Position numbers and translations under genes: made by a program. 64,000 nt of DNA, from assembly GCF_020404405.1 (NCBI RefSeq), contig NZ_JAIZDA010000002.1, positions 357,320 to 421,319 of the forward strand, given 5' to 3'. Position 1 is the stretch's first letter. Each line of letters starts with the position of its first letter. The DNA is from Novosphingobium sp. FKTRR1 (GTDB taxonomy: Bacteria > Pseudomonadota > Alphaproteobacteria > Sphingomonadales > Sphingomonadaceae). This document shows positions 18,049-28,302 of this stretch, in pieces. Below the pieces are notes generated by a model, which saw only the letters and a program-made list of their open reading frames with translations, was not told where the DNA came from and ran no database searches.

Positions 18049-19191
18049 CTAAAGCCCTTCGCCGCTGCCGTAGCTGTCGATCGCCTGGAAAATCCGGGCG
18101 ATCGCGGCGCGGTCTTCCTCGGCAATCTCCGGGCGCCAGACCTCGAAAAGCAGCACCACCCGCTCCTCGCCGCCCGCATTGCGCGCCTCGTGCTCCATCG
18201 AATCATCGAATATCAACGGCTTGCCGGTTTCCCATGTCCGTGTCTCGCTGCCGACCCGCAAAGTGCAGTCGGGCGCGGTGCGGATCGGGACATGGCAAAT
18301 CAACCGAGTATTGAGCATGCCATGGTGTGGCGCAATATGCGTGCCGGGCTTGAGCCGTGACCACAGTGCGGTTGGAGCCCGACCCGGAATGCGCGGCATC
18401 GGGGCGATTGCAAGCGCAGCCATCGTCGCCGGGCAACGCGCAGCCGCAGCCGCAACCTCGGCCCCATCCTTCCAGAAATAATGCGCGCCCCAACGTGGGT
18501 CTTGATAGAGCGGATTGTTCGGAACGGGCCGGTCGGTCGATCCGGTAACATAGGGCACGAACGACTCGCTGCCTTCGTCAGCCTGCACCGCCGCGAGTTC
18601 GGCCTGCATCGCAGGCAGCAGCTCAAGCATCGGTTGCAACCAGGGGAATTCCTCAACTTCGAAGAACCGACGCTGCGGCAAACCGGGAAAGTAGAACACC
18701 GAAGGGCGTTGCAGATCGATTTGGCGCTGGCCGGTCAACAGATCGATCGCCTCAGCCATGCGTGGTGACACCTTGCCTTCGACTTGCGCCAGCAAATGGT
18801 CCGCAAAGCGTAAGTCGGCGGTTTGAAGGAAGGCCTCCGCTTGCTGCGCCAAAGTCGCAAGGCTGCCGGGTATGCCGCTGACCGCACCTTGACTGAGCGC
18901 CGTGCGATAGAAACTGGACGCGGCGCGATCATCCCCACCTTGTTCGCGCAGATAACCCTTTAGCAAGAGGGCGCCGACGTCGCGAAAGGCCAGTTGCAAT
19001 TGCTGGTCGATCGCAGCTTCAGCAGCACCCCGATTGCCCAGCGCCAGTTCCGCCTGAGCAAGCGCGGGCCAGAGCATCTTTGCAGCATCGACTTGCTTTG
19101 CCGCCGCGCGCAGCAGTTCAGCCGCACGGGGCATGTCGCGCGCACGCAAAGCGGAAAGGCCGGCGGACAGAAGGTCGGATGAGCTCACCAT
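18049..19191 (-). CDS. TPR / aspartyl-asparaginyl beta-hydroxylase-domain protein
   Basis: A 380-residue protein. Residues about 1-150 form Ala-rich helical TPR-like repeats. The C-terminal half (about 170-370) is an Asp_Arg_Hydrox jelly-roll domain of the Fe(II)/2-oxoglutarate type: HIAPHHGMLNTRLICHVPI gives the first His ligand and substrate region, and FDDSMEHEARN the second His. Related enzymes hydroxylate Asp/Asn side chains or lipids. The target is unknown. The ATG at 19191 is followed by MVSSSDLLSAG. It converges with the dienelactone hydrolase. Confidence 0.85.
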   Translation of the reverse strand: MVSSSDLLSAGLSALRARDMPRAAELLRAAAKQVDAAKMLWPALAQAELALGNRGAAEAAIDQQLQLAFRDVGALLLKGYLREQGGDDRAASSFYRTALSQGAVSGIPGSLATLAQQAEAFLQTADLRFADHLLAQVEGKVSPRMAEAIDLLTGQRQIDLQRPSVFYFPGLPQRRFFEVEEFPWLQPMLELLPAMQAELAAVQADEGSESFVPYVTGSTDRPVPNNPLYQDPRWGAHYFWKDGAEVAAAAARCPATMAALAIAPMPRIPGRAPTALWSRLKPGTHIAPHHGMLNTRLICHVPIRTAPDCTLRVGSETRTWETGKPLIFDDSMEHEARNAGGEERVVLLFEVWRPEIAEEDRAAIARIFQAIDSYGSGEGL

Positions 19192-19303
19192 CCAGCGATA
19201 GCGCGAAGTTGTGCAGGATCAATGGCACAACGCATCGGCTTGCGGCATGATGGTGCGAGCAACAACACGACATGCCAACAACAACACAAGGGAGAACAAC
19301 CCC

Positions 19304-19687
19304 ATGCAACTCGGACTCGCCGCATGGCATCGCTACATGGTCGGTCACGACCTCGGCCTGCTTGAAGAACTGATCGCGCCCGACGCGGTGTTCCATTCAC
19401 CAGTGGTCCACACCCCGCAGGCGGGCCGCGAAAAAGTGCTGATGTACCTCACCGCAGCGGGCAAGGTGTTTGGCAACGACACTTTCCGCTATGTGCGCGA
19501 GGTGATCGACGGGCCCGAAGTTGTGCTGGAGTTCACCGCCGAAATGGATGGCATCAAGGTCAACGGCATCGACATGATCCGTTTCGACCTCGAAGGCCGG
19601 ATTGTAGACTTCAAGGTGATGGTCCGCCCGCTGAAAGCCATCAACAAAGTCTGGGAAATGATGGCTGTGCAACTTGAAAATACCTGA
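19304..19687 (+). CDS. NTF2/SnoaL-like fold protein
   Basis: A 127-residue protein with the NTF2/SnoaL-like pattern: an N-terminal helix (WHRYMVGHDLGLLEELIAPD), the following FHSPVVHTPQAGRE strand and C-terminal beta-sheet (FDLEGRIVDFKVMVRPLKA). Members are ketosteroid-isomerase-like enzymes or ligand-binding proteins. No catalytic residue assignment is possible here. ATG 19304 has AAGGGAG 9 nt upstream; an upstream in-frame extension to 19211 is rejected because it is low-complexity Asn/Thr. Confidence 0.85.
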   Translation: MQLGLAAWHRYMVGHDLGLLEELIAPDAVFHSPVVHTPQAGREKVLMYLTAAGKVFGNDTFRYVREVIDGPEVVLEFTAEMDGIKVNGIDMIRFDLEGRIVDFKVMVRPLKAINKVWEMMAVQLENT

Positions 19688-19726
19688 CGGAATTTGCGCC
19701 TATTGATCTGAAAAGTATACGAAAAA

Positions 19727-19750
19727 CCCCGGGAACTGTAGTTCCCGGGG
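19727..19750 (-). terminator. Intrinsic terminator of rho
   Basis: An 11-bp perfect stem (CCCCGGGAACT/AGTTCCCGGGG) with a very tight loop, followed on the leftward transcript by GTTTTTC. It lies 31 bp after the rho stop codon. Confidence 0.88.
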
Positions 19751-19780
19751 CGTTGCGATGCGGTACTGGCTGAACCGGTG

Positions 19781-21037
<1,257 letters not shown>

Positions 21038-21223
21038 GGCAAGAACAATTCCGTCGCTGCAAGGGCGCCTGACCGGTTGGTCGGCGGACATCCGGGTGGT
21101 CGAAGGGCTTGGAGAAAGCAGACCATGCGGGCAAAGCCGAAACGGCAGAGCGCAAAACCGGAGATGGCGGACGCATAAACGCCCGCTTGTGCAGCGTCAA
21201 TCATGGATCATACGCAAGATCGA

Positions 21224-21652
21224 TCAGAAAGGCTTGATCACCACCAGTATGACGATCAATGCCGCTGTGACGCCGGGCACTTCGTTGAGCAGGCGCAATT
21301 GCTTGCCAGACAGGCGCGCCTGTCCCTTCGCCAGCCCTTGCGCATAGCTGGCCAGCCACACGTGATAACCGCTCAAGAGCACCACCAGTGCCAGCTTGGC
21401 ATGGAGCCAGCCACCTTGGGTCAGCCAGCTTCCGGCGATCGTCAACGACAGCCCCAGTACCCACACCACCACCAATGATGGCCACAGGATGATCTTGAGC
21501 AACTTGCCTTCACGATCGACCCAGCGTTCGTGTTCTGCGCCGTTGAGCCCGCCTTCCTGATGGTAGACGAAATAGCGCGGCAGCATGAACAGGCCCGCCA
21601 TCCAGAAGATCACGAAGATGACGTGACCAGCCTTGAGCCAGAGGTAGATCAT
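21224..21652 (-). CDS. hemJ: Protoporphyrinogen oxidase HemJ
   Basis: A 142-residue membrane protein with about four helices that oxidises protoporphyrinogen IX in haem synthesis. The N-terminal helix has the conserved WLKAGHVIFVIFWMAGLFML (trimmed) with its haem-ligand His, followed by LPRYFVYHQE. The C-terminus has the conserved RLLNEVPGVTAALIVILVV. ATG 21652 (MIYLWLKAGH) is preferred because ACAGGTG lies about 8 nt upstream; ATG 21670 is also in frame. It lies between rho and the haem gene hemE, all on the same strand. Confidence 0.94.
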   Translation of the reverse strand: MIYLWLKAGHVIFVIFWMAGLFMLPRYFVYHQEGGLNGAEHERWVDREGKLLKIILWPSLVVVWVLGLSLTIAGSWLTQGGWLHAKLALVVLLSGYHVWLASYAQGLAKGQARLSGKQLRLLNEVPGVTAALIVILVVIKPF

Positions 21653-21735
21653 CGCAAGCACCTGTACCATGAGGAATAGATAGGACAGGATATGCGCTGC
21701 CGGAAGGGGTCTCGCTTGGCAAGTGCGCGCATGGG

Positions 21736-21888
21736 TCAATCGGTCGGGCGAGGTATGCGTTTGCCTTTGCGTCGGCTGGTCAGATGAAATGCATGACAGC
21801 GGTCGCAACGATAGCTGCGCAAGCTTTCGTCAAAGCCTTGAGCCGCTTGTTCGGCAGCCTCGACAGTGGCGAAACGGCGCTTGCGCAT
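21736..21888 (-). CDS. Small Cys/His-containing protein, unknown function
   Basis: A 50-residue basic protein. The tail YRCDRCHAFHLTSRRKGKR resembles small zinc-ribbon-like proteins found in phage and proteobacterial genomes (a CxxC followed by His), preceded by an acidic helix (VEAAEQAAQGFDESLRS). The open frame extends upstream to a GTG at 22020 but that part looks unconserved. I cannot name it. No strong ribosome site is visible. It lies upstream of hemJ on the same strand. Confidence 0.55.
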   Translation of the reverse strand: MRKRRFATVEAAEQAAQGFDESLRSYRCDRCHAFHLTSRRKGKRIPRPTD

Positions 21889-22045
21889 GCAGATCGAAAG
21901 ACGGGTTCGCACGTTCAGTCGCTTTGATTCAGGCTCAGGCTCATCGCGCAATGCTTGCGCCGGATCGACCCCACAAACCAGCCTTTTGCGCGACGTTTCG
22001 ACCACTCGCCAAGCCGTCACTTATCGCTTAAGCGCGTGACCGGGC

Positions 22046-22447
22046 ATGAACCGATTGCGTCATCTTGTCACCGGACGTCGGAACTGGACCGCGCTGATCC
22101 TTGCGCTGGTGCTGGCGATGCGTGTGATCATGCCGCAAGGTGTGATGGCCGCACCGGACATGACACCCGGTCATACCGGACAACTGGTCGTTCTGCTGTG
22201 CGATGGATCAGGTCCGGTCGAGCGTCACCTGGTGCCGCTGGGCGGAAAGCATGGCCAGGATGAAGCCGCTTCGCCATGCGCCTTCGCCGCATTGGCCGAT
22301 CATGCCGACAATGCCGACACGACCACCGCATTTACCGCAAGGCCATCGGCAAAGGCGCTGCCAACAGGCTTAGCCCTGCCCACGTTGGCAGTGCGCGATG
22401 CGGATCATCACCGCCCGCCGTCGCAAGGACCGCCACTTTCACGCTGA
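22046..22447 (+). CDS. DUF2946-like exported/membrane-anchored protein
   Basis: A 133-residue protein with an N-terminal membrane helix (about 16-35, TALILALVLAMRVIMPQG) and a periplasmic region containing two Cys (LLCDGSG and SPCAFAA) and His-rich patches (PLGGKHGQDE, DADHHRPP). This layout fits the DUF2946 family, which is commonly beside copper-handling or TonB genes. It is 51 bp upstream of the outer-membrane protein gene on the same strand and is probably in its operon. The function is unknown; a metal role is inferred from His/Cys content and neighbours. Confidence 0.65.
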   Translation: MNRLRHLVTGRRNWTALILALVLAMRVIMPQGVMAAPDMTPGHTGQLVVLLCDGSGPVERHLVPLGGKHGQDEAASPCAFAALADHADNADTTTAFTARPSAKALPTGLALPTLAVRDADHHRPPSQGPPLSR

Positions 22448-22498
22448 CACCTTCTCAGCCTGTCAAAGTCGAATTCTTGCCGAACGGATTGAATCATC

Positions 22499-23467
22499 AT
22501 GCGTCTTATCAAGACGGCAGCGCTGTGTGCTGCCATCACCCCGGCTCTTGCCGCAACCCCTGCCCTTGCCTGCGCTTCATGCGGTTGCACCTTCACCTCG
22601 GACTGGTTGGCACAAGGACTGGTTACCCAGCCCGGCCAGGCGCTGACCATCCGCTATGACTATGTGCCGCAGGCAGTGCTGCAGACCGACACTCATCGCG
22701 TCGATACCGCAGCAATCGAACTGCCGCCCGAGCGCGAGATCGAGCGCCGTACCGACAACCACTACCTGACCGTCAGCTATGACCGCCAGTTCGCCAACGA
22801 CTGGGGAATCAGCGTGGCGGTGCCGGTACTGTGGCGTCCACACCGCACGATCGGTGAGGATACAACCGAGGAAACCCGTTCGAACACGCACGGGATCGGC
22901 GATATCCGCCTAAGCGCGCGCTGGCAGGGATTGTCGACGCCCAAAGGGGTCACCGGCCTGCAGTTCGGGCTGATCCTGCCGACCGGTGGATTCCACCAGA
23001 CCTTCACCTCAGGCCCCGGTGCGGGCGAGGTCGTCGATCGCGGCTTGCAGCCCGGCAGCGGTACCACGCAAGCCGTGCTGGGCGCCTATCACTATCGCCG
23101 CCTTGGCAGCGAAGTCGCACTCGTTGCGCAGGCTCAAGTCCAGTTTGCACTCAATTCGCGCGAGGATTTCCGGCCGGGCACTGTCATCGAAGGATCGACG
23201 GCGGTGCAGTGGCTGGGCCTTGGCAAAGGCACGATCGTTCCGCAAATTCAGATCAACGGTCGCGTTTCAGTGCGCGATCGTGGCGACAATTCGGATCGGG
23301 AAAACAGCGGCGGTGAGCAGATCTATGTGGCGCCGGGGTTCACGGCCAAGCTCAACAGCGCGCTGTCGGCCTTCGCCAATGTCCAAGTTCCGCTGTACAT
23401 GCGCGTCAACGGCTATCAGTTGACGCCGCGTGTGGTGCTTTCGACCGGGCTCCACGCGCGCTTCTGA
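22499..23467 (+). CDS. Outer-membrane beta-barrel protein with Cys-rich N-terminus
   Basis: A 322-residue exported protein. The signal peptide ends near ATPALA (about residue 23) and the mature N-terminus begins CASCGCTF. The rest alternates short hydrophobic/aromatic strands with polar loops and ends in a C-terminal aromatic residue (HARF), as outer-membrane barrels do. It resembles the transporter-like MetA-pathway family. The Cys motif suggests metal or thiol chemistry. It follows the DUF2946-like gene and converges on a TlpA redoxin gene. Substrate unknown. Confidence 0.75.
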   Translation: MRLIKTAALCAAITPALAATPALACASCGCTFTSDWLAQGLVTQPGQALTIRYDYVPQAVLQTDTHRVDTAAIELPPEREIERRTDNHYLTVSYDRQFANDWGISVAVPVLWRPHRTIGEDTTEETRSNTHGIGDIRLSARWQGLSTPKGVTGLQFGLILPTGGFHQTFTSGPGAGEVVDRGLQPGSGTTQAVLGAYHYRRLGSEVALVAQAQVQFALNSREDFRPGTVIEGSTAVQWLGLGKGTIVPQIQINGRVSVRDRGDNSDRENSGGEQIYVAPGFTAKLNSALSAFANVQVPLYMRVNGYQLTPRVVLSTGLHARF

Positions 23468-23471
23468 TCGC

Positions 23472-23942
23472 CTATTTCTCCGCCAGCAGTGTCGGCAGGA
23501 GTTGGTCGAGCGCGGCCTCGTCCAGCATCCTGCCACCTGCGCCAAAGCGAGCGCGCAGGCGGCCATCGCGGCCATAGACAAGCGTTTCGGGTAGAGCCGA
23601 CGGGATCGCGCGCGCTGGAATCCCGGTATCGCCGGCGCGTATCAAGGCAAAGCCGACATTGGTCACCGCAGCGCGGATCTTTTGCCGACTTGCCCCCGAA
23701 TCAAGCGCTACCCCCACGATCTGCACACCATGGGCATGTCCGATTCGATCGAGCAGGGGCATTTCGACCCGGCACGGTACGCACCAGGTGGCCCAATAAT
23801 GGATCACCACCACCCGATGCGCTGCGGGATCGACGCGCAAGGCAGCGCCATCCACAGTAGTCCCGGCAAATGCAGGCAATTGCGGTGGAGCAGCGCCGCT
23901 CAGCGCCAGCATCGCTGCGAGCAGGCCAGTTACGCGCCGCAC
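23472..23942 (-). CDS. TlpA/ResA-like thiol-disulfide redoxin
   Basis: A 156-residue periplasmic thioredoxin-fold protein. An N-terminal hydrophobic segment (TGLLAAMLALSGAA) serves as signal or anchor. The active site is WATWCVPCRVEMPLL (CVPC). These proteins reduce cytochrome c or copper-binding cysteines. No ATG precedes the signal; GTG 23942 is chosen, 4 bp after the hemE stop, with GGAG upstream. It is thus probably the last gene of the hemE transcript, while its content links it to the convergent Cys-rich outer-membrane protein. Confidence 0.85.
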   Translation of the reverse strand: MRRVTGLLAAMLALSGAAPPQLPAFAGTTVDGAALRVDPAAHRVVVIHYWATWCVPCRVEMPLLDRIGHAHGVQIVGVALDSGASRQKIRAAVTNVGFALIRAGDTGIPARAIPSALPETLVYGRDGRLRARFGAGGRMLDEAALDQLLPTLLAEK

Positions 23943-23946
23943 CGCT

Positions 23947-24984
23947 TCAGCGGCTCCAGCCCCGTACGGTGGCAAGCAATTGCTCGACATGCGCAATCGG
24001 GGTGAACTGACCGATGCCATGGCCAAGATTGAAGACATGCGGCCGGTCGGCAAAGGCATCGAGCACGCGCAGTGCCTGCCGCTCCTGCTCCGGCCCACCC
24101 GCAAGCAATAGCAGCGGATCGAGATTGCCCTGCACCGGCAAGCCTGATGGCAATTCACGCGCGGCCCACAGCGGATCGATGGTTTCATCGACGCCCACCG
24201 CATCGACTCCGGTTTCCCGCGCATAGGCCGCCAGCTTCTCGCCTGCGCCCTTGGGGAAACCAATGATCGGCACATCGGGGTAGCGCGCGTGCATCGCGCT
24301 GGCGATGCGGGCATTGGGCGCGATCACCCAGCGTTCGAATTCGGCAGGAGCCAGACTGCCTGCCCAACTGTCGAACAGTTGCAGCCCTTCAGCCCCGGCT
24401 GCGGCTTGCCCGGCGAGGTATTCGATGGTCACTTCGGTGATGGCATCGATGATCGCCTGAAACGCTACTGGATCGCGATAGGCCATGGCGCGCGTGTCGT
24501 GATGATCGCGGCTGCCCTCGCCTGCCACCATGTACGTCGCCACGGTCCAGGGGCTGCCGGCAAAGCCCAGCAGCGTGGTCGCAGCGCCGTCTGTGGCGGC
24601 CAGAGCATCCCTGACCAGCCCGACTGTCCGGTAGATCGGCTCAAGACGCTCAGGCACGCTCTGGAGGCTCTCCAGCGTGGCATCGAGCAGGCGTGGCGAC
24701 ATGCGCGGCCCCTCACCCGCCAGAAATTCCAGATTCTGGCCCATTGCATAAGGCACGATCAGGATGTCGCTGAACAGGATCGCCCCATCAAATCCAAAAC
24801 GCTTGATCGGTTGCAGCGTGATTTCTGCAGCAGCCTCGCTGTCATAGACGAGTGCGAGGAATCCGCCTTTGTCGGCGCGAAGGGCGCGATATTCGGGCAG
24901 ATAGCGGCCAGCCTGACGCATGAGCCAGATCGGGCGGGAGGCAAGGTTTTCACCCTGCAAGGTGCGCAGCAGCGGACCGGGCAT
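23947..24984 (-). CDS. hemE: Uroporphyrinogen decarboxylase HemE
   Basis: A 345-residue TIM-barrel enzyme that decarboxylates uroporphyrinogen III to coproporphyrinogen III. The conserved N-terminal RPIWLMRQAGRYLPEYRALR region (residues 17-36) holds the substrate-binding Arg residues, and ILFSDILIVPYAMG and HVFNLGHGIG are also typical. Length is standard. It reads away from the putative origin at 24985-25314, exactly as in Caulobacter, where hemE borders the replication origin. TlpA follows 4 bp downstream. Confidence 0.97.
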   Translation of the reverse strand: MPGPLLRTLQGENLASRPIWLMRQAGRYLPEYRALRADKGGFLALVYDSEAAAEITLQPIKRFGFDGAILFSDILIVPYAMGQNLEFLAGEGPRMSPRLLDATLESLQSVPERLEPIYRTVGLVRDALAATDGAATTLLGFAGSPWTVATYMVAGEGSRDHHDTRAMAYRDPVAFQAIIDAITEVTIEYLAGQAAAGAEGLQLFDSWAGSLAPAEFERWVIAPNARIASAMHARYPDVPIIGFPKGAGEKLAAYARETGVDAVGVDETIDPLWAARELPSGLPVQGNLDPLLLLAGGPEQERQALRVLDAFADRPHVFNLGHGIGQFTPIAHVEQLLATVRGWSR

Positions 24985-25314
24985 CGTTCTTCAATCCAAA
25001 TAAATAGATTCTTAGAATCTGGTTGTTGGAGTCTGTTGGCCCTGTGGATAGCGGGGACGACGCGGCTCTGCCCGATTTGTGCGGAACTTCCCACAAAAAC
25101 TTCGGACGCCGACTCTGCACGGTTGCGTGGGCAAGGCAAAGTTCTACGCACTTTCCACAGCCTGTGGTTAACCCTTTCCACCTGTGGTCAACGCGTGGCG
25201 GGAAGGACTCGTGTCGGGCACGGAATCGGCGTGGCAACTTGTCGTCGGCTTTATCCCGTGGTTTACCTTCAGCCTGTCCACAGCTTCATCCCGAGGCTGG
25301 AAAAACGGGGCTTC
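24985..25314. other. Putative chromosomal origin of replication (oriC)
   Basis: The 330-bp gap between divergent hemE and ppsR, the position of the Caulobacter origin. Next to hemE is an AT-rich patch (about 24990-25020) with a perfect palindrome AGATTCTTAGAATCT at 25006-25020. DnaA-box-like 9-mers (consensus TTATCCACA) are CTATCCACA on minus at 25043-25051 (8/9), CTTTCCACA at 25151-25159 (7/9), TTAACCACA on minus at 25163-25171 (8/9), TTGACCACA on minus at 25183-25191 (7/9) and CTGTCCACA at 25274-25282 (7/9). Several are inverted pairs (CCACAGCCTGTGG, CCACCTGTGG). No perfect box is present. Confidence 0.75.
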
Positions 25315-26160
25315 ATGCAGCGGCTGCACCTTCATCTCCTGTCGGACTCCACCGGCGAAACGCTTGAAATGATCGCCAAGGCGGCGCTGGCCCAGTTCGA
25401 CGAAGCCGATGTCGTGCGCCATTTCTGGCCGATGGTCCGTTCGCAACAGCACCTTGATCGGATCATGAGCGAAATTGCCGCCAATCCGGGGCTGGTGTTG
25501 TTCACACTGGTCAGCGACGAGATGCGCTCGCGGCTTGAACAGCGCTGCGCGACGCTTGGCCTGCCGAGCGTCGCGGCGCTTGATGCAGTCACGTTGGCGC
25601 TCGAGGAGCAGCTCGGCATGGAAGCCAAGGGCCGTCCGGGCAAGCAACATGCCATGGACGAAGCCTATTTCCGCCGGGTGGATGCGATTCAGTTCACGAT
25701 TGCGCACGATGATGGCATCGGTTGGGACAACTGGGAGGAAGCCGATATCCTGCTGGCAGGGGTTTCACGCAGTTCCAAGACCCCAACGTCGATCTACCTT
25801 GCCAATCGCGGGTACAAAGTGGCCAATATCCCGATCGTGGTCGAAAGCCCGCCGCCGTCCAATCTCTACACCGTGCGCAGGCCGTTGATCGTGGGGCTGA
25901 CCACCAGTCCCGAGCGGTTGATCGCAGTGCGCCGCAACCGTCTGTTATCGTTGAACCAGGCGCCCGAAACCGCCTATGTCGATTCCGAACAGGTCAACCG
26001 CGAGGTCCAGTATGCCCGCCGTCTGTTTGCCGACAACGGCTGGCCGGTCATCGACGTTTCGCGCCGATCGATCGAGGAAACCGCAGCGGCGGTGATCAAT
26101 CTGTACAACGAGCGTATCGCCGCCGGGGGCGATGCCGCGCTGGGAGGACGTCCCCTGTGA
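25315..26160 (+). CDS. ppsR: Pyruvate, phosphate dikinase / PEP synthase regulatory protein (DUF299)
   Basis: A 281-residue bifunctional kinase/phosphorylase that switches PEP synthase or pyruvate phosphate dikinase on and off. The conserved N-terminus [20 protein letters not shown] and the nucleotide-binding [20 protein letters not shown] (residues about 150-170) are clear. ATG 25315 is the family start; the frame is open far upstream through the origin gap but unconserved there. It is the first rightward gene from the putative origin and begins the maf-aroE-coaE-dnaQ run. Confidence 0.95.
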   Translation: MQRLHLHLLSDSTGETLEMIAKAALAQFDEADVVRHFWPMVRSQQHLDRIMSEIAANPGLVLFTLVSDEMRSRLEQRCATLGLPSVAALDAVTLALEEQLGMEAKGRPGKQHAMDEAYFRRVDAIQFTIAHDDGIGWDNWEEADILLAGVSRSSKTPTSIYLANRGYKVANIPIVVESPPPSNLYTVRRPLIVGLTTSPERLIAVRRNRLLSLNQAPETAYVDSEQVNREVQYARRLFADNGWPVIDVSRRSIEETAAAVINLYNERIAAGGDAALGGRPL

Positions 26161-26203
26161 AGACTGCTTTTGTGAAGGTTGTTGCGAAGAAGGCCTTGCA
26201 ATC

Positions 26204-26788
26204 ATGATCGTGCTGGCCTCGCAAAGTGCTTCACGCAAGGCGATGCTGGCCGCTGCCGGGGTGCCGTTCGAAGCGCGATCCGCCGATGTCGATGAAGGCG
26301 CGATCAAGCGCGAACTGATCGGTGTGCCCGCTTGCGAGATCGCGACGATCCTCGCCGAAGCCAAAGCGCTGGCAGTATCGGTGGCCACGCCCGGACGGCT
26401 GGTGCTGGGCGGGGATTCGCTGGTCGAAGTGGCCGGTCGCCTGTTCGACAAGCCCGTCAGCCGGGAAAACGCCGTCGAACACCTCGAATTCTTCTCGGGC
26501 AAGACGATGAACCTGCATTCGGCAGCGGTTCTGTTCCGCGATTCCGTGCCCGCCTGGCGGCACTGCGAGCGCGCTGTGCTCAAGGTACGCACATTGTCTG
26601 CACAGTTTATCGACAGCTATCTCGACAGCGAATGGCCCGCCGTTGCCGGTTGTGTCGGCGTGTTCCGGATCGAAGCGCTCGGTGCGCAACTGTTCGAGCA
26701 TATCGACGGCAGCCACTTCACCGTGCTGGGCATGCCATTGCTCGCGCTGTTGCGCGCGTTGCGCGATCAGGGTGAGATGGTGGCATGA
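26204..26788 (+). CDS. maf: Maf family nucleotide pyrophosphatase
   Basis: A 194-residue Maf/HAM1-superfamily protein that hydrolyses non-canonical or modified nucleoside triphosphates to monophosphates. The N-terminal signature [20 protein letters not shown] and the [16 protein letters not shown] segment are present, with C-terminal [16 protein letters not shown]. The exact substrate subfamily cannot be decided. ATG 26204 has GAAGG about 10 nt upstream. Its stop overlaps the aroE start as ATGA. Confidence 0.94.
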   Translation: MIVLASQSASRKAMLAAAGVPFEARSADVDEGAIKRELIGVPACEIATILAEAKALAVSVATPGRLVLGGDSLVEVAGRLFDKPVSRENAVEHLEFFSGKTMNLHSAAVLFRDSVPAWRHCERAVLKVRTLSAQFIDSYLDSEWPAVAGCVGVFRIEALGAQLFEHIDGSHFTVLGMPLLALLRALRDQGEMVA

Positions 26789-27648
26789 CCGTGCGTCCGT
26801 ATGCCGAAGTGATCGGCGATCCGATCGCTCAGTCGAAATCGCCCGCGATCCACGGCTTTTGGCTGGAACGGCTGGCTATCGATGCCGACTACCGCGCGGC
26901 TCACGTTCGCTCACATGAATTGGCAGACTATCTTGCCGCGCGGCGTGACGATCCGGCCTGGCGCGGTTGCAACGTCACGATGCCGCACAAGCAGGCGGTC
27001 ATTGCACTGATCGACCGGCTCGATCCGCTCGCCGCGCGGATCGGCGCGGTCAACACCGTCATACCCGAAGCCGGTAAACTGGTCGGCTACAATACCGATG
27101 CACCGGGCTTTCTGGAGCCGCTGCGGCCTCTGCTCGACCAGACTCATCTGTTCCGCATGGCGCGAGTCATCGGCACCGGCGGTGCTGCCCGGGCGATTAT
27201 CACCGCCTTGGCCAGCGAAAAGCTGATGATCGTGCTGGCCGGGCGCAATCCGGCCAAGGCGCGGGCACTGCTCGACGAGCTTGATCCGGGCGGCGAGCAC
27301 CATGTCGCCGATCTCGGTCACTTTGCCCCGCCGACCGACTTTGCCTTCGATGACCGCGCCGGGTGTCTCGATCTGGTGGTCAATGCCTCGTCGCTCGGGA
27401 TGGCGGGTCAGGCGGAACTGGCCTTCGATCTCAGCCATGCGCCGCCCGGGTCGGTGTTCTATGACATCGTCACGAGCCCGCTCGATACCGATCTGTTGCA
27501 GCGCGCTCGTGCCGCCGGATTCCGCACGATCGATGGGCTGTCGATGCTGATCGGGCAGGCCGATCATGCCTTCCGACGCTTTTTTGGTGCCTTGCCACCA
27601 CGCGGGGAAGCCGACGCCGAACTGCGTCGCCGATTGGGTGCGGCATGA
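26785..27648 (+). CDS. aroE: Shikimate 5-dehydrogenase AroE
   Basis: A 287-residue NADPH enzyme reducing 3-dehydroshikimate to shikimate in aromatic amino-acid synthesis. The substrate domain has [10 protein letters not shown] and the catalytic Lys in [10 protein letters not shown], with Asp in YNTDAPGFL. The cofactor domain holds [10 protein letters not shown]. The C-terminus has the usual [18 protein letters not shown]. It overlaps maf upstream and coaE downstream, both as ATGA, so this run is translationally coupled. Confidence 0.96.
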   Translation: MTVRPYAEVIGDPIAQSKSPAIHGFWLERLAIDADYRAAHVRSHELADYLAARRDDPAWRGCNVTMPHKQAVIALIDRLDPLAARIGAVNTVIPEAGKLVGYNTDAPGFLEPLRPLLDQTHLFRMARVIGTGGAARAIITALASEKLMIVLAGRNPAKARALLDELDPGGEHHVADLGHFAPPTDFAFDDRAGCLDLVVNASSLGMAGQAELAFDLSHAPPGSVFYDIVTSPLDTDLLQRARAAGFRTIDGLSMLIGQADHAFRRFFGALPPRGEADAELRRRLGAA

Positions 27649-28262
27649 GCGCGGCGCATCCCGGCCGGCCCTTCATCCTTGGCCTGACCGGTTCGATCGG
27701 CATGGGCAAATCGACCGTTGCCACGATGCTGCGTGAACTGGGTGTTCCGGTATTCGATGCCGATGCCGCGGTTCATCAGCTTCAGGGGCCGGATGGTCCG
27801 CTCTTGCCCGAGATCGAGGCGGCCTTTCCCGGAACAACCGGGCCCGAGGGGGTGCGTCGGGCCGAGCTGGGCGCGCAAGTGTTCGGCAACCCGGAAGCCC
27901 TCAAGCGACTCGAGGCGATCGTCCACCCCGCTGTCGCCCGCCTGCGCAATGCGTTCCTGATCGAGCATGCTGGTCAGCCGCTGATCGTGTTCGATATTCC
28001 GCTATTGTTCGAGAAAGGCCACGGCGCGGGGCTCGATGCCGTCGCGGTGGTTTCCGCCCCGCCAGAGCAGCAACGCCATCGTGTGCTCGGACGGCCCGGT
28101 ATGACCGCGGAGAAATTCGCGCAAATCCTCGCCTTGCAAGTCCCCGATGCGGACAAGCGCGCGCGCGCCGATTTCGTCGTCGATACGGGTGTCTCGCTCG
28201 ACCAGACACGGCAGGCTGTCGGAAACCTTGTCGAACAGATCCGGGAAAAAAACCGCCGCTGA
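27645..28262 (+). CDS. coaE: Dephospho-CoA kinase CoaE
   Basis: A 205-residue kinase for the last step of coenzyme A synthesis. The P-loop is GLTGSIGMGKSTVATML (residues 13-29), followed by the DADAAVH substrate motif and the lid and CoA-binding regions (VFDIPLLFEKG, RPGMTAEKFAQIL). It overlaps aroE by ATGA and is followed 40 bp later by dnaQ. Confidence 0.96.
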   Translation: MSAAHPGRPFILGLTGSIGMGKSTVATMLRELGVPVFDADAAVHQLQGPDGPLLPEIEAAFPGTTGPEGVRRAELGAQVFGNPEALKRLEAIVHPAVARLRNAFLIEHAGQPLIVFDIPLLFEKGHGAGLDAVAVVSAPPEQQRHRVLGRPGMTAEKFAQILALQVPDADKRARADFVVDTGVSLDQTRQAVGNLVEQIREKNRR

Positions 28263-28302
28263 AGCCTTGCAAGGCCAACAGCACGGGTCCATCGTCCCCC
28301 GA

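Noticed and set aside
24289..25314. Open frame running rightward through the hemE gap into ppsR
   Set aside because: Antisense to hemE, then through non-conserved origin sequence. The family start of ppsR is at 25315.
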